Positions 1-8,458 of a DNA stretch of 54,824 nt are shown piece by piece (the first letter of the stretch is position 1; the number at the start of each line of letters is the position of its first letter). Source of the DNA: Syntrophomonas zehnderi OL-4 (lineage in GTDB: Bacteria > Bacillota > Syntrophomonadia > Syntrophomonadales > Syntrophomonadaceae); NCBI RefSeq assembly GCF_000983115.1, contig NZ_CGIH01000042.1, positions 3,450 through 58,273 of the forward strand, given 5' to 3'. Both the position numbers and the translations under genes were made by a program. The notes beneath the pieces were generated by a model. The model was not told the origin of the DNA. It saw only the letters and a program-made list of their open reading frames with translations, and did no database searches.

Positions 1-176
1 TTTCTGAAAGCAGGGCTGTCTGTCGTTAAGCCCGCAGCTTTTTCTTTATCGGTAAGCTCTTTGGGAACGATATCAAGCAGGTAGCTGCGAATACCGGCTG
101 CAGCCAAAAGCGCAGCGATTCCACCGCCCATGGTTCCTGAACCAATTATTGCGACTTTCCGAATTCTCTTTTTCAA
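1..176 (-). CDS. fadN: 3-hydroxyacyl-CoA dehydrogenase, FadN-like (5' part only)
   Basis: Only the first 58 codons are in the window; the gene runs off the left edge. The product begins with KKRIRKVAIIGSGTMGGGIA, a Rossmann NAD-binding loop (GSGTMGGGI). The downstream pattern, LLDIVPKELTDKEKAAGLT, closely resembles the start of the large FadN family (NAD-dependent L-3-hydroxyacyl-CoA dehydrogenase, often fused to an enoyl-CoA hydratase domain). Expected role: oxidation of 3-hydroxybutyryl-CoA to acetoacetyl-CoA. The start is TTG at 176, with a GGAGG ribosome-binding site at 185-189. A near-consensus sigma-54 promoter at 342-359 and phased activator half-sites at 476-515 lie upstream. Family call is strong for the N-terminus; full length and the second domain cannot be seen. 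Confidence 0.85.
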   Translation of the reverse strand, partial: MKKRIRKVAIIGSGTMGGGIAALLAAAGIRSYLLDIVPKELTDKEKAAGLTTDSPAFR

Positions 177-341
177 AAATATTACCTCCAATCTTGCTAT
201 CCATTAATGGTTAGCCTGTTTAGCTAAAATAAGGGTAAGGTACTATGATCAACCACCCAATAATACAACATTCTCTCGTAAATCTACCTGGCTAGTTAAC
301 CCTCCTTTCCGTTTATGTATGGGTTGCCTGATCACTTACGG

Positions 342-359
342 TTGCAATATCCATGCCAA
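342..359 (-). promoter_or_regulatory. sigma-54 (-24/-12) promoter for fadN-like gene
   Basis: Read on the minus strand the site is TTGGCATGGATATTGCAA. It has GG and GC separated by exactly 10 nt and matches the RpoN consensus TTGGCACG-N4-TTGCW at nearly every position. The start site would lie near 332, giving a leader of about 155 nt before the TTG at 176. Nearly identical sites precede the acyl-CoA dehydrogenase and the 10211-10993 crotonase. Confidence 0.85.
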
Positions 360-475
360 CTATGTGAATTAAATTACTAACTATCCAGTCCTGGGTATAA
401 ACGCCTTGTAATCCTGGTATAAGACGATTCGGTTGAAAACTGCAAACCAGATTACAAACTACCCCAAGATAGAAG

Positions 476-515
476 TGTGCCGCCCATAGTTGTCAATTTG
501 TGTCATAATGTACCA
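476..515 (-). promoter_or_regulatory. putative activator binding sites (phased TGTGYCA half-sites)
   Basis: On the plus strand, GTTGTCA, TGTGTCA and TGTACCA (490-515) follow each other with a 10-bp period; TGTGCCG lies at 476-482. The cluster is about 120-155 bp upstream of the sigma-54 promoter at 342-359, the usual distance for an enhancer-type activator. The same half-site recurs before the other sigma-54 promoters here. That the 14061-15992 activator binds them is inference. Confidence 0.6.
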
Positions 516-597
516 CGTTGTAAATATTATTCAACCCTTAAATGGTGATTATACTTTTATGGTTGAAATTCCTGCTTGCGAATATTTAAATTATTTA

Positions 598-1944
598 CTA
601 TTCAATCCGGTTGCTACGCACCCAGATCCTCATTTCCTGGGCTTCTTTTATTAATTCATCCTGAAACTGGGGATGAGCAATTTCTATCAATGCCTCCGCC
701 CGTTTCCAGGTTGACTTGCCTTTAAGTAAAGCAATTCCGTTTTCAGTTACGATATATTGCACAACGGAGCGTGGGGTCGTTACTATTGATCCCCGGCTGA
801 GAGCAGGCACAATGCGGGAATGCAATTTGCCATCTTTTCCTATGTAAGCAGAAGGCAAACATATCATACCTTTGCCGCCATGCGAACCGAAGGCTCCCAT
901 GGTGAAATCAAGCTGTCCGCCGGTTCCGGATATCTGCCGGATGCCGGATGATTCAGAGCTGACCTGACTGAATAAGTCAACTTCCACAGCGCCGTTAATG
1001 GATATAACTTTATCATTGAGTGCAATCATTTTGGGATCATTGGTGTAATGGCAAGGGTATGAAGCACAGACCGGGTTGTTGTCCAGGAAATTATATAATT
1101 TGTCGGTTCCCATGGCAAAGGTGTAGACCATTTTATAGCGGTCAATATTTTTGCGAGCCCCGGTTATGCGCCCGGTTTCATACATATCCACAAAAGAATC
1201 CACCAGCATCTCGGTATGGATGCCCAGATCTTTTAAGTCGCTTTCGGCTATTTTAGTACCGACAACGTTGGGAATGCCGCCGATACCTAATTGCAAGCAA
1301 CAACCGTCTTCGATTTCAGGCATGATATGTTCGGCGATCTTACAATTAACAGGATCGGATTCGATAATCGGCAGCTGTATCAGAGGATTGTTATTGCCCT
1401 CTACGATATAGTCAACATTCGATATATGTATATTTTCGGAATTACCGCCCAGGCATTGAGGTACCGAGCTGTTCACTTCAACGATAATGGTAGAGGCTTT
1501 ATGAAGATTAGCAGCGGTAAACGAATTGCTCGTTCCCAAGTTGAAAAATCCCTTGTTATCCATAGGGGCAACACAGATCATGGCGACATCATTTTCCACA
1601 TACTTATGAACCGATCTTGAACCGTGGGAATAGCATAGGGGGACATAATAACACAGTCCCTGATCAGACAGCTTGCGTGATAGACCGCCAAAATGCCAAT
1701 CATGCATGATGATATGTTCCTGTTTCGGATCAGCTTCTACAACTTTGGGCACATTGGTGAAAGACACGCTGTATAACTCCAAGTCATAAAGCTGGTCTAT
1801 GCGCTTGGCGAGTGCCTCATCCAGGGCATGGGGGAACATGGCAAATTCGCTATAAAATATTTTGTCCCCGGATTTAACTACTTCCGCGGCTTTATCTGCA
1901 CTAAGGAGTTTTTCTTCATATAATCTTTTGTTAGCATTTGTCAT
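598..1944 (-). CDS. acetyl-CoA hydrolase/transferase family, 4-hydroxybutyrate (butyrate) CoA-transferase
   Basis: A 448-aa class I CoA-transferase, the usual size of AbfT/Cat-type 4-hydroxybutyrate or butyrate:acetyl-CoA transferases. The conserved LGIHTEMLVDS block holds the expected catalytic glutamate (about residue 245). The glycine-rich GIGGIPN block precedes it, and a SGTGGQLDFTMGA block follows. It would move CoA from acetyl-CoA or another acyl-CoA onto a short carboxylic acid. I chose ATG at 1944 because GGAG sits 9 nt upstream; the TTG two codons earlier is too close to it. A second paralogue lies at 2993-4324, separated by an enoyl-CoA hydratase. The exact acid (4-hydroxybutyrate, butyrate or crotonate) cannot be read from sequence; the nearby 4-hydroxybutyryl-CoA dehydratase favours the first. 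Confidence 0.85.
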   Translation of the reverse strand: MTNANKRLYEEKLLSADKAAEVVKSGDKIFYSEFAMFPHALDEALAKRIDQLYDLELYSVSFTNVPKVVEADPKQEHIIMHDWHFGGLSRKLSDQGLCYYVPLCYSHGSRSVHKYVENDVAMICVAPMDNKGFFNLGTSNSFTAANLHKASTIIVEVNSSVPQCLGGNSENIHISNVDYIVEGNNNPLIQLPIIESDPVNCKIAEHIMPEIEDGCCLQLGIGGIPNVVGTKIAESDLKDLGIHTEMLVDSFVDMYETGRITGARKNIDRYKMVYTFAMGTDKLYNFLDNNPVCASYPCHYTNDPKMIALNDKVISINGAVEVDLFSQVSSESSGIRQISGTGGQLDFTMGAFGSHGGKGMICLPSAYIGKDGKLHSRIVPALSRGSIVTTPRSVVQYIVTENGIALLKGKSTWKRAEALIEIAHPQFQDELIKEAQEMRIWVRSNRIE

Positions 1945-2007
1945 TTGCAAACTCTCCTATTATATATGTATTTTTTTATTTATAAAATATCGAACGGCTT
2001 ATCCTTT

Positions 2008-2052
2008 AAAGCCCGCTATAATTATTTTTAATAAAAGTATATAGCGGGCTTT
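2008..2052 (-). terminator. hairpin between enoyl-CoA hydratase and CoA-transferase
   Basis: AAAGCCCGCTATA (2008-2020) pairs perfectly with TATAGCGGGCTTT (2040-2052) across a 19-nt AT-rich loop. Only three or four U residues follow on either strand, so termination would be weak. It may attenuate or stabilise the transcript between 2102-2902 and 598-1944. Confidence 0.45.
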
Positions 2053-2101
2053 TAGTGCAGGGGTTGTTTTCGGCTCTCCTATTGCTTCGGCAAAATTAAG
2101 C

Positions 2102-2902
2102 TTATTTGCCTTTAAATACTGCTGGTCTGGATTCCAGGAATGCTCCCATGCCTTCCTTCTGATCTTCTGAGGCAAAGAGCATCGACCAGGCTATTTGCTC
2201 GGCTTTTAAGCCGGACTTGATATCCAGGTTCATGGAGTTGTTTATGCACATCTTTGCTTCGCGTAGGGCCAGGGCAGATTTTTTGGATATTTTCTTGGCG
2301 ATTTTCTTGGCTGTAGCCATTACTTCAGCATTTGGCACGACCATATTAATCAAATCCATCTGCAGAGCCTGCTGGGCATTAAAGAAATCTCCGGTAAATA
2401 TATAATACTTGGCAGTACATATGGAACCAGAGCGCAGCCATCTTTGGGTTCCCCCGCCGCCTGGCATAATACCCAGATTAATTTCCGGCATGCCGAAAGT
2501 AGCATCGTCACTGGCAATACGGATATCACTGGAGAGGGTAAATTCAAAGCCGCCGCCTAATGCGAGTCCTTGAACTGCAGCGATGGAAGGTTTATGGTTG
2601 TCTTCCAGAGCAGCCTGTACCCGGTGCACCCCATCCAGATAATTGCGGGCTTCAAAAGCAGTCATCTTGGCAACTTCCGCCAGGTCAGCCCCGGCACAAA
2701 ATACCTTTTCATTACCACATATTATAATTACCCTTACTTCCGGGTCATAGCTGTAAGCGTTCAGAACATCGGTTGCTTCCTCCAAGATTTTTGGATTTAC
2801 GGCGTTCATGGCTTTGGGACGGTTAAATTGAAGATAACCGATACCTTCTTCAACCCAAGCGTTAACAGTTTCATACTTTAATCCACGATAGCTCTCTGAC
2901 AT
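2102..2902 (-). CDS. enoyl-CoA hydratase (crotonase)
   Basis: A 266-aa crotonase-fold protein. It carries both catalytic glutamates of classical enoyl-CoA hydratase: E120 in GGGFE and E140 in MPEINLG, 20 residues apart as in rat E144/E164. It also has the oxyanion-hole GADLAE region and the GGGGTQRW loop. It should hydrate crotonyl-CoA to 3-hydroxybutyryl-CoA in the cytoplasm. The start is ATG at 2902 with AAGGAGG about 11 nt upstream. It lies between two CoA-transferases on the same strand with gaps of 90 and 157 bp, probably one transcription unit. Of the three crotonases in this window it is the only one with a fully conserved active site. Confidence 0.92.
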   Translation of the reverse strand: MSESYRGLKYETVNAWVEEGIGYLQFNRPKAMNAVNPKILEEATDVLNAYSYDPEVRVIIICGNEKVFCAGADLAEVAKMTAFEARNYLDGVHRVQAALEDNHKPSIAAVQGLALGGGFEFTLSSDIRIASDDATFGMPEINLGIMPGGGGTQRWLRSGSICTAKYYIFTGDFFNAQQALQMDLINMVVPNAEVMATAKKIAKKISKKSALALREAKMCINNSMNLDIKSGLKAEQIAWSMLFASEDQKEGMGAFLESRPAVFKGK

Positions 2903-2955
2903 TTTTTATAATACCTCCTTAAATATTGTATGCAGCTTTTGGTTTTTTATTCCTT

Positions 2956-2972
2956 AACCTGCCGGGCAGGTT
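2956..2972. other. 17-bp perfect palindrome upstream of enoyl-CoA hydratase
   Basis: AACCTGCCGGGCAGGTT has 8-bp arms around one central base, 54 bp before the hydratase start. No U-run follows on the minus strand, so it is not a good terminator. It could be an operator or an mRNA hairpin in the 90-bp gap between CoA-transferase and hydratase. Confidence 0.4.
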
Positions 2973-2992
2973 GGACAACGTTAAATTTGATT

Positions 2993-4324
2993 TTAGGGGA
3001 TATATCTTAATCTTTTGGCCTCTGAACGCAGCCAATCCCTGAAGTCAGGATGGGCAATCCTGATTAGATCTTTAACCCGCGTTCTCATATCATTGCCTTT
3101 TATGTGAGCCACACCATATTCGGTAACAATGTTTTCAACGTCCTGACGGGTAGTGCTTACAAAAGCACCCGGGGTCAGCATCGGTTTAATGTTCGAGTGT
3201 CTTTCGCCGTTTTTATCGACATAGGTGGAATGTAGGGTTAGGAATGATTGTCCACCGCGAGAGCGCCAGGCTCCCTGGACAAAGTCAGATTGTCCGCCGG
3301 CTCCGGAATATTGAATCGGGCCGTGTGATTCTGAGGCTGCTTGTCCGGAAAGATCAACTTCGATCGTCCCGTTTACTGCGATCATGTTGTCGTGCTGCCC
3401 GATGATATAGGGATCGTTTACATATGAAGTGCAATGCATTTCTACCATGGGGTTGTTGTCAATAAATTTATACAGCTTTTGGGTACCAAAGGCGAAACAG
3501 CCGACCATTTTAAATCTGTTAATATTTTTTCTGGCACACGTTACCGCTCCGCATTCATAAAGATCCACCATGGAATCGGTCAGCATTTCTGAATGTATGC
3601 CCAGATCTTTTTTGTCCTTCAGACAATTGGCAATCGCATTGGGCATGCCGCCAATTCCAATCTGCAGACAGGCTCCATCCGGTATCAGTTCGGCCACATA
3701 TTCGCCAATCATCTCGTCTTCCTTGGAAATAGGAACCGGAGGCATTTCCACCAGGGGCGCTGTATTCTCGCAAACAGCCGTTACCTCACTGATGTGGATA
3801 TGATTGTTGCCAAAGGCGCGGGGCATGTTTTCATTTACTTCCAATAATAGTTCCCGGAAAACTCCCGCCTTGGCTGATCCCCAGCCTATATCGACATTGA
3901 CTCCGGTACTGAAAAAACCGTGTTCGTCCATGGGCGAGACGACACAGACTACAGCGCCTTTGTTTAAATGGGCACGATGCTGAGTGACAACATCGATTAC
4001 GTGCCCCAACCGGTTGGGGCTATAAGTATACAAGCCTTTTTGCACACCCAAGCGCACCGCCTCGGCCACAAATCCGCTATCAATCGTTATCCGATCCTGG
4101 AGTTCAGGGCTTAGGATATCCATCCATTTAACATCCAATCCCCCCACCCAGGTTACACCTTTTAAGTTGCCCTCGCGAATCCGTTTTCCGATGGCATTGC
4201 CAAGTGCTGCCGGGGCTCCGTTGCCCAGTGGGATCAGTATCCCGTCATCATCTTTAAGGTGTTTAACGCAGTCATCCGCACTGCCAAGTTTTTCTCTATA
4301 CATTTCCTCCCATTTTTGATTCAT
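2993..4324 (-). CDS. acetyl-CoA hydrolase/transferase family, 4-hydroxybutyrate CoA-transferase (second copy)
   Basis: A 443-aa paralogue of the CoA-transferase at 598-1944. The catalytic glutamate block reads LGIHSEMLTDS, after a GIGGMPN glycine-rich block and before SGAGGQSDFVQGA. Start chosen at ATG 4324 (MNQKWEEMYREKL), since GGGGGGG stands 6 nt upstream; longer readings lack a ribosome-binding site. The two copies differ throughout their length, so this is not a recent duplication. Different acid substrates, or opposite directions of CoA transfer, are plausible. It sits downstream of the acyl-CoA dehydrogenase and upstream of the enoyl-CoA hydratase. No sigma-54 promoter was found in the 203-bp upstream gap; it may be read through from 6360. 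Confidence 0.85.
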   Translation of the reverse strand: MNQKWEEMYREKLGSADDCVKHLKDDDGILIPLGNGAPAALGNAIGKRIREGNLKGVTWVGGLDVKWMDILSPELQDRITIDSGFVAEAVRLGVQKGLYTYSPNRLGHVIDVVTQHRAHLNKGAVVCVVSPMDEHGFFSTGVNVDIGWGSAKAGVFRELLLEVNENMPRAFGNNHIHISEVTAVCENTAPLVEMPPVPISKEDEMIGEYVAELIPDGACLQIGIGGMPNAIANCLKDKKDLGIHSEMLTDSMVDLYECGAVTCARKNINRFKMVGCFAFGTQKLYKFIDNNPMVEMHCTSYVNDPYIIGQHDNMIAVNGTIEVDLSGQAASESHGPIQYSGAGGQSDFVQGAWRSRGGQSFLTLHSTYVDKNGERHSNIKPMLTPGAFVSTTRQDVENIVTEYGVAHIKGNDMRTRVKDLIRIAHPDFRDWLRSEAKRLRYIP

Positions 4325-4425
4325 TGTTTTCCCCCCCAATGATGCCACTTTTTCTAATCTTATTTAGGCATTTGTCTAAATATGGGCTGTGGCTGTTTGT
4401 TTCTCTGTTTAACAAGCTTGCGCCC

Positions 4426-4451
4426 GAGCTGATGATTTTCCTCATCAGCTC
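4426..4451 (-). other. perfect 10-bp hairpin in acyl-CoA dehydrogenase/CoA-transferase gap
   Basis: GAGCTGATGA (4426-4435) and TCATCAGCTC (4442-4451) form a perfect stem with a 6-nt loop. No U-run follows on either strand, so it is more likely a processing or stability hairpin than a terminator. It could let the acyl-CoA dehydrogenase mRNA be more abundant than the downstream genes. Confidence 0.5.
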
Positions 4452-4527
4452 CAGCGCAATGAATAAACAAACTGTAATCTTTTCTATCTATGATGCTATG
4501 ATGCTTTATTTTTTTAGTAGCCAGGAT

Positions 4528-6360
4528 TTAATATTCAAATATCTCTACAGGTGCTTCCATACATGATGTATCGCCTATCTGGACTAATTCCAGGGTATGC
4601 CATACATTCGGAACGGCGTTATTTAAGTAGTAACGAGTGGAGAAGATTTTGCCCAGATAGAAGTTGTAGTCGTAGTGGTCAGATCCCAGTTCTTCCATAC
4701 GGGCCAGGGCGATCTTGGCCTGATCCAAAAGCAGATAACCGCAATAAAGTTGGGCAGTAGCGGTCAGAATGCGGCGGGCATAGGTTGCCATTAAGCCAAC
4801 TTTACCGCTTTGAACATATTTGCCAATCGCCATTTGGGTCTGGCGGTATGCTCCCAGAGCCTTTTCCAGGTGAGCCATTTCTTGTTCCAGTCCAGGTAAT
4901 TTACCTTTATTCTCAGCCAGGAACTCATCGATTTCACCTAGTATACCTGCAAATAGGGTGCCTTTTTTCTGCATCCATTTACGGCCAATCAGATCCAGTG
5001 CCTGGATATAGTTGGTGCCTTCCCAAATAGACCAGATTTTACAGTCGCGGGCTGAATTAGCAGCGGGATAGTCTTCACAGTAACCATATCCGCCGTAGGA
5101 TTGTAATGACTCAGCGATCAGACCCCAGGCTTCGTCACTGGGATAAGCTTTACACAGAGGGGTCAGCATGTCTAGTTTATCTTGGGCCCATTTTCTCTTT
5201 TCAGGGGTAGGGGCAAATTCACGCGCGTCTTCATAGTAGTAGCACTTAGCCAAAAGGGCTCTGCAAGCCTCGGTAGTAGCTTTATTTAAAAGATACATAC
5301 GTTTTACGTCTTCATGCTGGTTTATCGAAACCTTGCCGGCTTTAGGATTGGACAAAAGGTTGCCTTGCACGCGATCCTTGCCGTAGTCCTTGGCATTCCA
5401 GTAAGCGTTGGCGGTAACCGCCAGAGCTAGACGGCCGGTATCCAGGCGGGCTTCATTCATCATATTGAACATCTGGACAATGCCCATGCCGACACCGTTT
5501 TCATCGGGAGCAGGCCCCATCAGCCAGCCGCGGCAGTTGTTTTCTTCACCAAATACCAGTTGGCAGGTTGCCGAGCCTTTTAAACCCAACTTGTGCTCGA
5601 TACCAGCCGTTTGCACATCGTTAGGTGTTAAGGAGCCATCTTCGTTTACCCACAGTTTGGGGGTAATAAACAATGATAATCCCTTAGTTCCGGGAGCAGC
5701 ACCTTCTACTCTGGCCAAAACGAGATGGACAACCTGATCAATATCATCGCGGTCGCCAACGGTTATAAATATTTTCTGACCTTTAATCTTATAAATTCTG
5801 GGATCATCGGTAGGAATAGCTTTGGTCAGGAGGCCGCCAACGTCTGAACCTACGCTGGGTTCAGTCAAGCACATGGAGCCGCCCCAGGTACCAGCATAGA
5901 GGTCAGGCAGAAACATCTCTTTCAAATAATCCTGCGCATAATGGTAAATAACATTAGCAACGGCGCCGCCGTTCGATACATATGACATCATCCCCGGGTT
6001 GGCAGCCGATAACATTTCCCATAGCAAGAAATAGATCGTTAAGGGAATTCCGCCCTCAGCTTCGAAATCAAAGGTGCTGGCACCCCAGCCTTGCTCCTGG
6101 AGGAATTTTATGGCTCCGTGGAATGAGGGAGGCAGATATACTTTGCCGTCTTCCCAGCGCGCCCCGATCTTGTCTGCGTCATCTGCGGTAGGCGCAACGA
6201 TCTCTTCGGCAACTTTTCTAACCTGATCTACCAGAACATCGACATCATCTTTGGAATAATAGTCTTTGTAACGATCCCAGCTTAAAACATCATCAAGTGG
6301 TAACCATTCCTTAAGAATGAACTTAATATCCCTGGTGTTGTATGCATATTTGTATGACAT
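4528..6360 (-). CDS. acyl-CoA dehydrogenase, long (about 600 aa) type
   Basis: A 610-aa flavoprotein of the longer acyl-CoA dehydrogenase branch (like DmdC/FadE-type proteins), rather than the 380-aa butyryl-CoA dehydrogenase type. The FAD/substrate motif CLTEPSVGSDVGG is near residue 160. The expected catalytic base is in IWEGTNYIQALDL (about residue 440), followed by an extra C-terminal helical domain. It would oxidise an acyl-CoA to the 2-enoyl-CoA, passing electrons to ETF. Start chosen at ATG 6360 (MSYKYAYNTRD), with GGGAG 6 nt upstream, not the earlier ATG at 6378. A sigma-54 promoter at 6618-6635 and a cluster of activator half-sites at 6791-6827 lie upstream. Chain-length preference is unknown; butyryl-CoA is possible in context. 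Confidence 0.9.
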   Translation of the reverse strand: MSYKYAYNTRDIKFILKEWLPLDDVLSWDRYKDYYSKDDVDVLVDQVRKVAEEIVAPTADDADKIGARWEDGKVYLPPSFHGAIKFLQEQGWGASTFDFEAEGGIPLTIYFLLWEMLSAANPGMMSYVSNGGAVANVIYHYAQDYLKEMFLPDLYAGTWGGSMCLTEPSVGSDVGGLLTKAIPTDDPRIYKIKGQKIFITVGDRDDIDQVVHLVLARVEGAAPGTKGLSLFITPKLWVNEDGSLTPNDVQTAGIEHKLGLKGSATCQLVFGEENNCRGWLMGPAPDENGVGMGIVQMFNMMNEARLDTGRLALAVTANAYWNAKDYGKDRVQGNLLSNPKAGKVSINQHEDVKRMYLLNKATTEACRALLAKCYYYEDAREFAPTPEKRKWAQDKLDMLTPLCKAYPSDEAWGLIAESLQSYGGYGYCEDYPAANSARDCKIWSIWEGTNYIQALDLIGRKWMQKKGTLFAGILGEIDEFLAENKGKLPGLEQEMAHLEKALGAYRQTQMAIGKYVQSGKVGLMATYARRILTATAQLYCGYLLLDQAKIALARMEELGSDHYDYNFYLGKIFSTRYYLNNAVPNVWHTLELVQIGDTSCMEAPVEIFEY

Positions 6361-6617
6361 TTCTCTACTCCCTTTCATGTTGCATTATTGTGTTATTAGA
6401 ACCAAAGCCGCTGTTCGCAGAAGCCCAAACAGCCCCGTTCGGCAGTGGTAAAAACCAGCCTAATTCCTCAAAAATCAAATTTGGAAATTACAGAAAAATG
6501 GAGTCTTTAAATAGTTTATCCAAAGTCAATAAAACCTATAAAACTTCAGATTATCCCCCCTTTATTTTTTGGTAAGATACTTCTTAGTAAAATATATTTC
6601 TATAGTAGTATATTTAA

Positions 6618-6635
6618 TTGCAATATTAATGCCAA
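6618..6635 (-). promoter_or_regulatory. sigma-54 (-24/-12) promoter for acyl-CoA dehydrogenase
   Basis: Minus-strand sequence TTGGCATTAATATTGCAA: TGGCA, then GC 10 nt after GG. Start would be near 6608, giving a leader of about 250 nt to ATG 6360. The surrounding DNA is very AT-rich. Confidence 0.82.
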
Positions 6636-6784
6636 TTCTACAATTATTATATTTTTTCTACGGTATTTGCAAATCTGCGCAATTTCTCGGTAATTGAAAT
6701 ATTCCATCTGTGAGGTATGTAGTAGCATTTTACGTAATTTTAAGGCAAATTAGATCGCTAGGTCAAGGCAAACCTACCTGAGCC

Positions 6785-6833
6785 ACTTCGCTTGCCATAT
6801 TGTCCCGTAGTGTGCCAATATGGCAAGCGAAGT
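6785..6833. promoter_or_regulatory. 18-bp inverted repeat containing four phased activator half-sites
   Basis: ACTTCGCTTGCCATATTG (6785-6802) and its exact complement (6816-6833) flank a 13-nt loop. Inside, CTTGCCA, TGTCCCG, TGTGCCA and TGGCAAG follow at 10-bp steps (6791-6827). The centre is about 180 bp upstream of the sigma-54 promoter at 6618-6635. Best read as a double enhancer site for the sigma-54 activator; the long perfect stem could also act as a terminator-like hairpin, but no U-run follows. Confidence 0.6.
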
Positions 6834-6839
6834 CTCTTC

Positions 6840-6914
6840 TATAGATCGATTCCGTGGTGTTAATAGGCGCGGATAGCGCAGATTTACACAGCTACCTTAA
6901 CCGCAACCGTTAGG
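6840..6914. repeat. degenerate copy of the ATCTGTGTT-type repeat module
   Basis: Contains TAATAGGCGCGGATAGCGCA followed by GATTTACACAGCTACCTTAA, the reverse-oriented form of the module seen at 26455, 31766, 33165 and 34725. It leads directly into the tandem array at 6915-7497. Confidence 0.6.
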
Positions 6915-7497
6915 GGGCATCCTTAACCGCGACCTTCAGGAAACCCGTAGCGGAGGCTTTAGCCTCCGCGGGGAATACCAGGTAACTCCGCGTTGATTCT
7001 TCGATTAAATGGCGGGAATTGGGATCAGTTGTCCCCGCAGGGGGCGTCCTTAGCCGCAACCTTCAGGAAACCCGTAGCGGAGGCTTTAGCCTCCGCGGGG
7101 AATACCAGGTAACTCCGCGTTGATTCTTCGATTAAATGGCGGGAATTGGGATCAGTTGTCCCCGCAGGGGGCATCCTTAACCGCGACCTTCAGGGAGCAT
7201 CAGTTGTCCCCGCAGGGGGCGCCCTTAACCGCAACCGTTAGGAAACCCGTAGCGGAGGCTTTAGCCTCCGCAGGGAATACCAGGTAATTCCGCATTGATT
7301 CTTCGATTAAATGGCGGGAATTGGGATCAGTTGTCCCCGCAGGGGGCATCCTTAGCCGCGACCTTCAGGGAGCATCAGTTGTCCCCGCAGGGGGCGCCCT
7401 TAACCGCAACCGTTAGGAAACCCGTAGCGGAGGCTTTAGCCTCCGCGGGGAATACCAGGTAATTCCGCATTGATTCTTCGATTAAATGGCGGGGATT
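6915..7497. repeat. four-copy tandem array with GCGGAGGC hairpins
   Basis: Four copies of a long unit; their CGTAGCGGAGGCTTTAGCC cores begin at 6946, 7073, 7248 and 7423, giving steps of 127, 175 and 175 bp. Each unit has the hairpin GCGGAGGCTTTAGCCTCCGC, then AATACCAGGTAA, then CTTCGATTAAATGGCGGG, then GTTGTCCCCGCAGGGGGC. The last two steps contain an extra 48-bp piece. Copies are nearly identical, so expansion is recent. An open frame through the array is a repeat translation, not a gene. Confidence 0.9.
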
Positions 7498-7511
7498 TAG
7501 AAAGGAAATAA

Positions 7512-7538
7512 TTCGACAGGGGATCATCCCCTGTCGAA
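7512..7538 (-). terminator. intrinsic terminator after crotonase 7548-8318
   Basis: TTCGACAGGGGA (7512-7523) and TCCCCTGTCGAA (7527-7538) form a perfect 12-bp stem. On the minus strand it is followed by TTATTTCCTTT. It lies 10 nt past the stop codon. Confidence 0.8.
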
Positions 7539-7547
7539 GAGAAATTA

Positions 7548-8318
7548 TCAGACGGTGGATTTCATTCCTGAAGCCAGCATCAGCATGGTCTGATTGCGAT
7601 CCTCCATGCATATAGCCTGTTCCAGACCTCCGGCGTCCAGGTTCATGTTGATTGCTTCCTTGGTTAGATAGAGTCCCATGGGGTTCTTAGTCATCAGCTT
7701 GCGGGCATAGGCCAAACCGGTCTCATAAAGTTCCTCGCGCGGTACCATCTTGCTGACCAAACCCAGGTTCATGGCTTCTTCGGACGACATGAAATCTCCG
7801 GTATACATAAACTCATAGGCTCGGCCCGCACCGATTAAACGAGGCAGGAAATAACTGCAGGACATATCAGCCCCACCTAGCCCGATATTGATGTAGGCCG
7901 CACAAAAACGCGCATCTGGCGAGATCACCCGGATATCCGAAGCCAGTACAAAGCTGAATCCTTCTCCGGCCGCAGCGCCATGCACCATGGTGATAATCGG
8001 CTGGGGCGCTCGCCGCATGGCCAGGTTAAGACGAGCCAGGCGAGCCTGAAAACGGAAGTATTTGCGGACATCACCGGCATTTTCCTGGGCGCTTTTAATC
8101 GACCACTTCATGTCCAAACCAGAACAAAAACCCTTTTCCCCCGCTCCCTGAAGAAGAATGACAATCGTTTCTGAGTCGTCCATTCTTTTCGCCCAGAATT
8201 TCTCCAACTCGACCATCATTTCTCCATCGACAGCATTGTAATTCTGGGGTCGGTTCAAAGTCAACAAGCCTATACCGGGTTCAACCTTTTCCCACTTTAG
8301 TGTATTATACTGTTCCAT
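7548..8318 (-). CDS. crotonase-superfamily protein lacking both hydratase glutamates
   Basis: A 256-aa crotonase-fold protein (enoyl-CoA hydratase/isomerase family), starting at ATG 8318 with AAGGGG upstream; a longer reading to 8363 lacks a good site. The oxyanion-hole region FCSGLDM is intact. The two hydratase glutamates are replaced: S122 in GEGFSF and Y142 in AYINIGL. The GGADMSCSYFLPR loop has an aspartate (D151) roughly where dienoyl-CoA isomerases carry their catalytic aspartate. It may therefore isomerise or hydrolyse an acyl-CoA rather than hydrate it. It is flanked by repeats on the 3' side, has its own terminator, and has no recognisable sigma-54 site. Substrate unknown. Confidence 0.8.
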   Translation of the reverse strand: MEQYNTLKWEKVEPGIGLLTLNRPQNYNAVDGEMMVELEKFWAKRMDDSETIVILLQGAGEKGFCSGLDMKWSIKSAQENAGDVRKYFRFQARLARLNLAMRRAPQPIITMVHGAAAGEGFSFVLASDIRVISPDARFCAAYINIGLGGADMSCSYFLPRLIGAGRAYEFMYTGDFMSSEEAMNLGLVSKMVPREELYETGLAYARKLMTKNPMGLYLTKEAINMNLDAGGLEQAICMEDRNQTMLMLASGMKSTV

Positions 8319-8458
8319 CGCGTATTCCCCTTTCAGATATTCCTTAACAGACAACGTAACCACATACTACTGCTACTATATATAATACACCTTGTTAACT
8401 AAATAATCTGCCATGCCAAAACCCGAACGGGCGAAGGATTAAACCGCTTACGCATTTT

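Noticed and set aside
7375-7611. Minus-strand open frame of 78 codons
   Set aside because: It is translation of the tandem repeat running into the antisense/offset frame of the crotonase gene; no ribosome-binding site and no conserved pattern.
8400-8440. Sigma-54 promoter before the 7548-8318 crotonase
   Set aside because: The minus strand has TTTGGCATGGCAG, a good -24 half, but no GC at the required -12 position.
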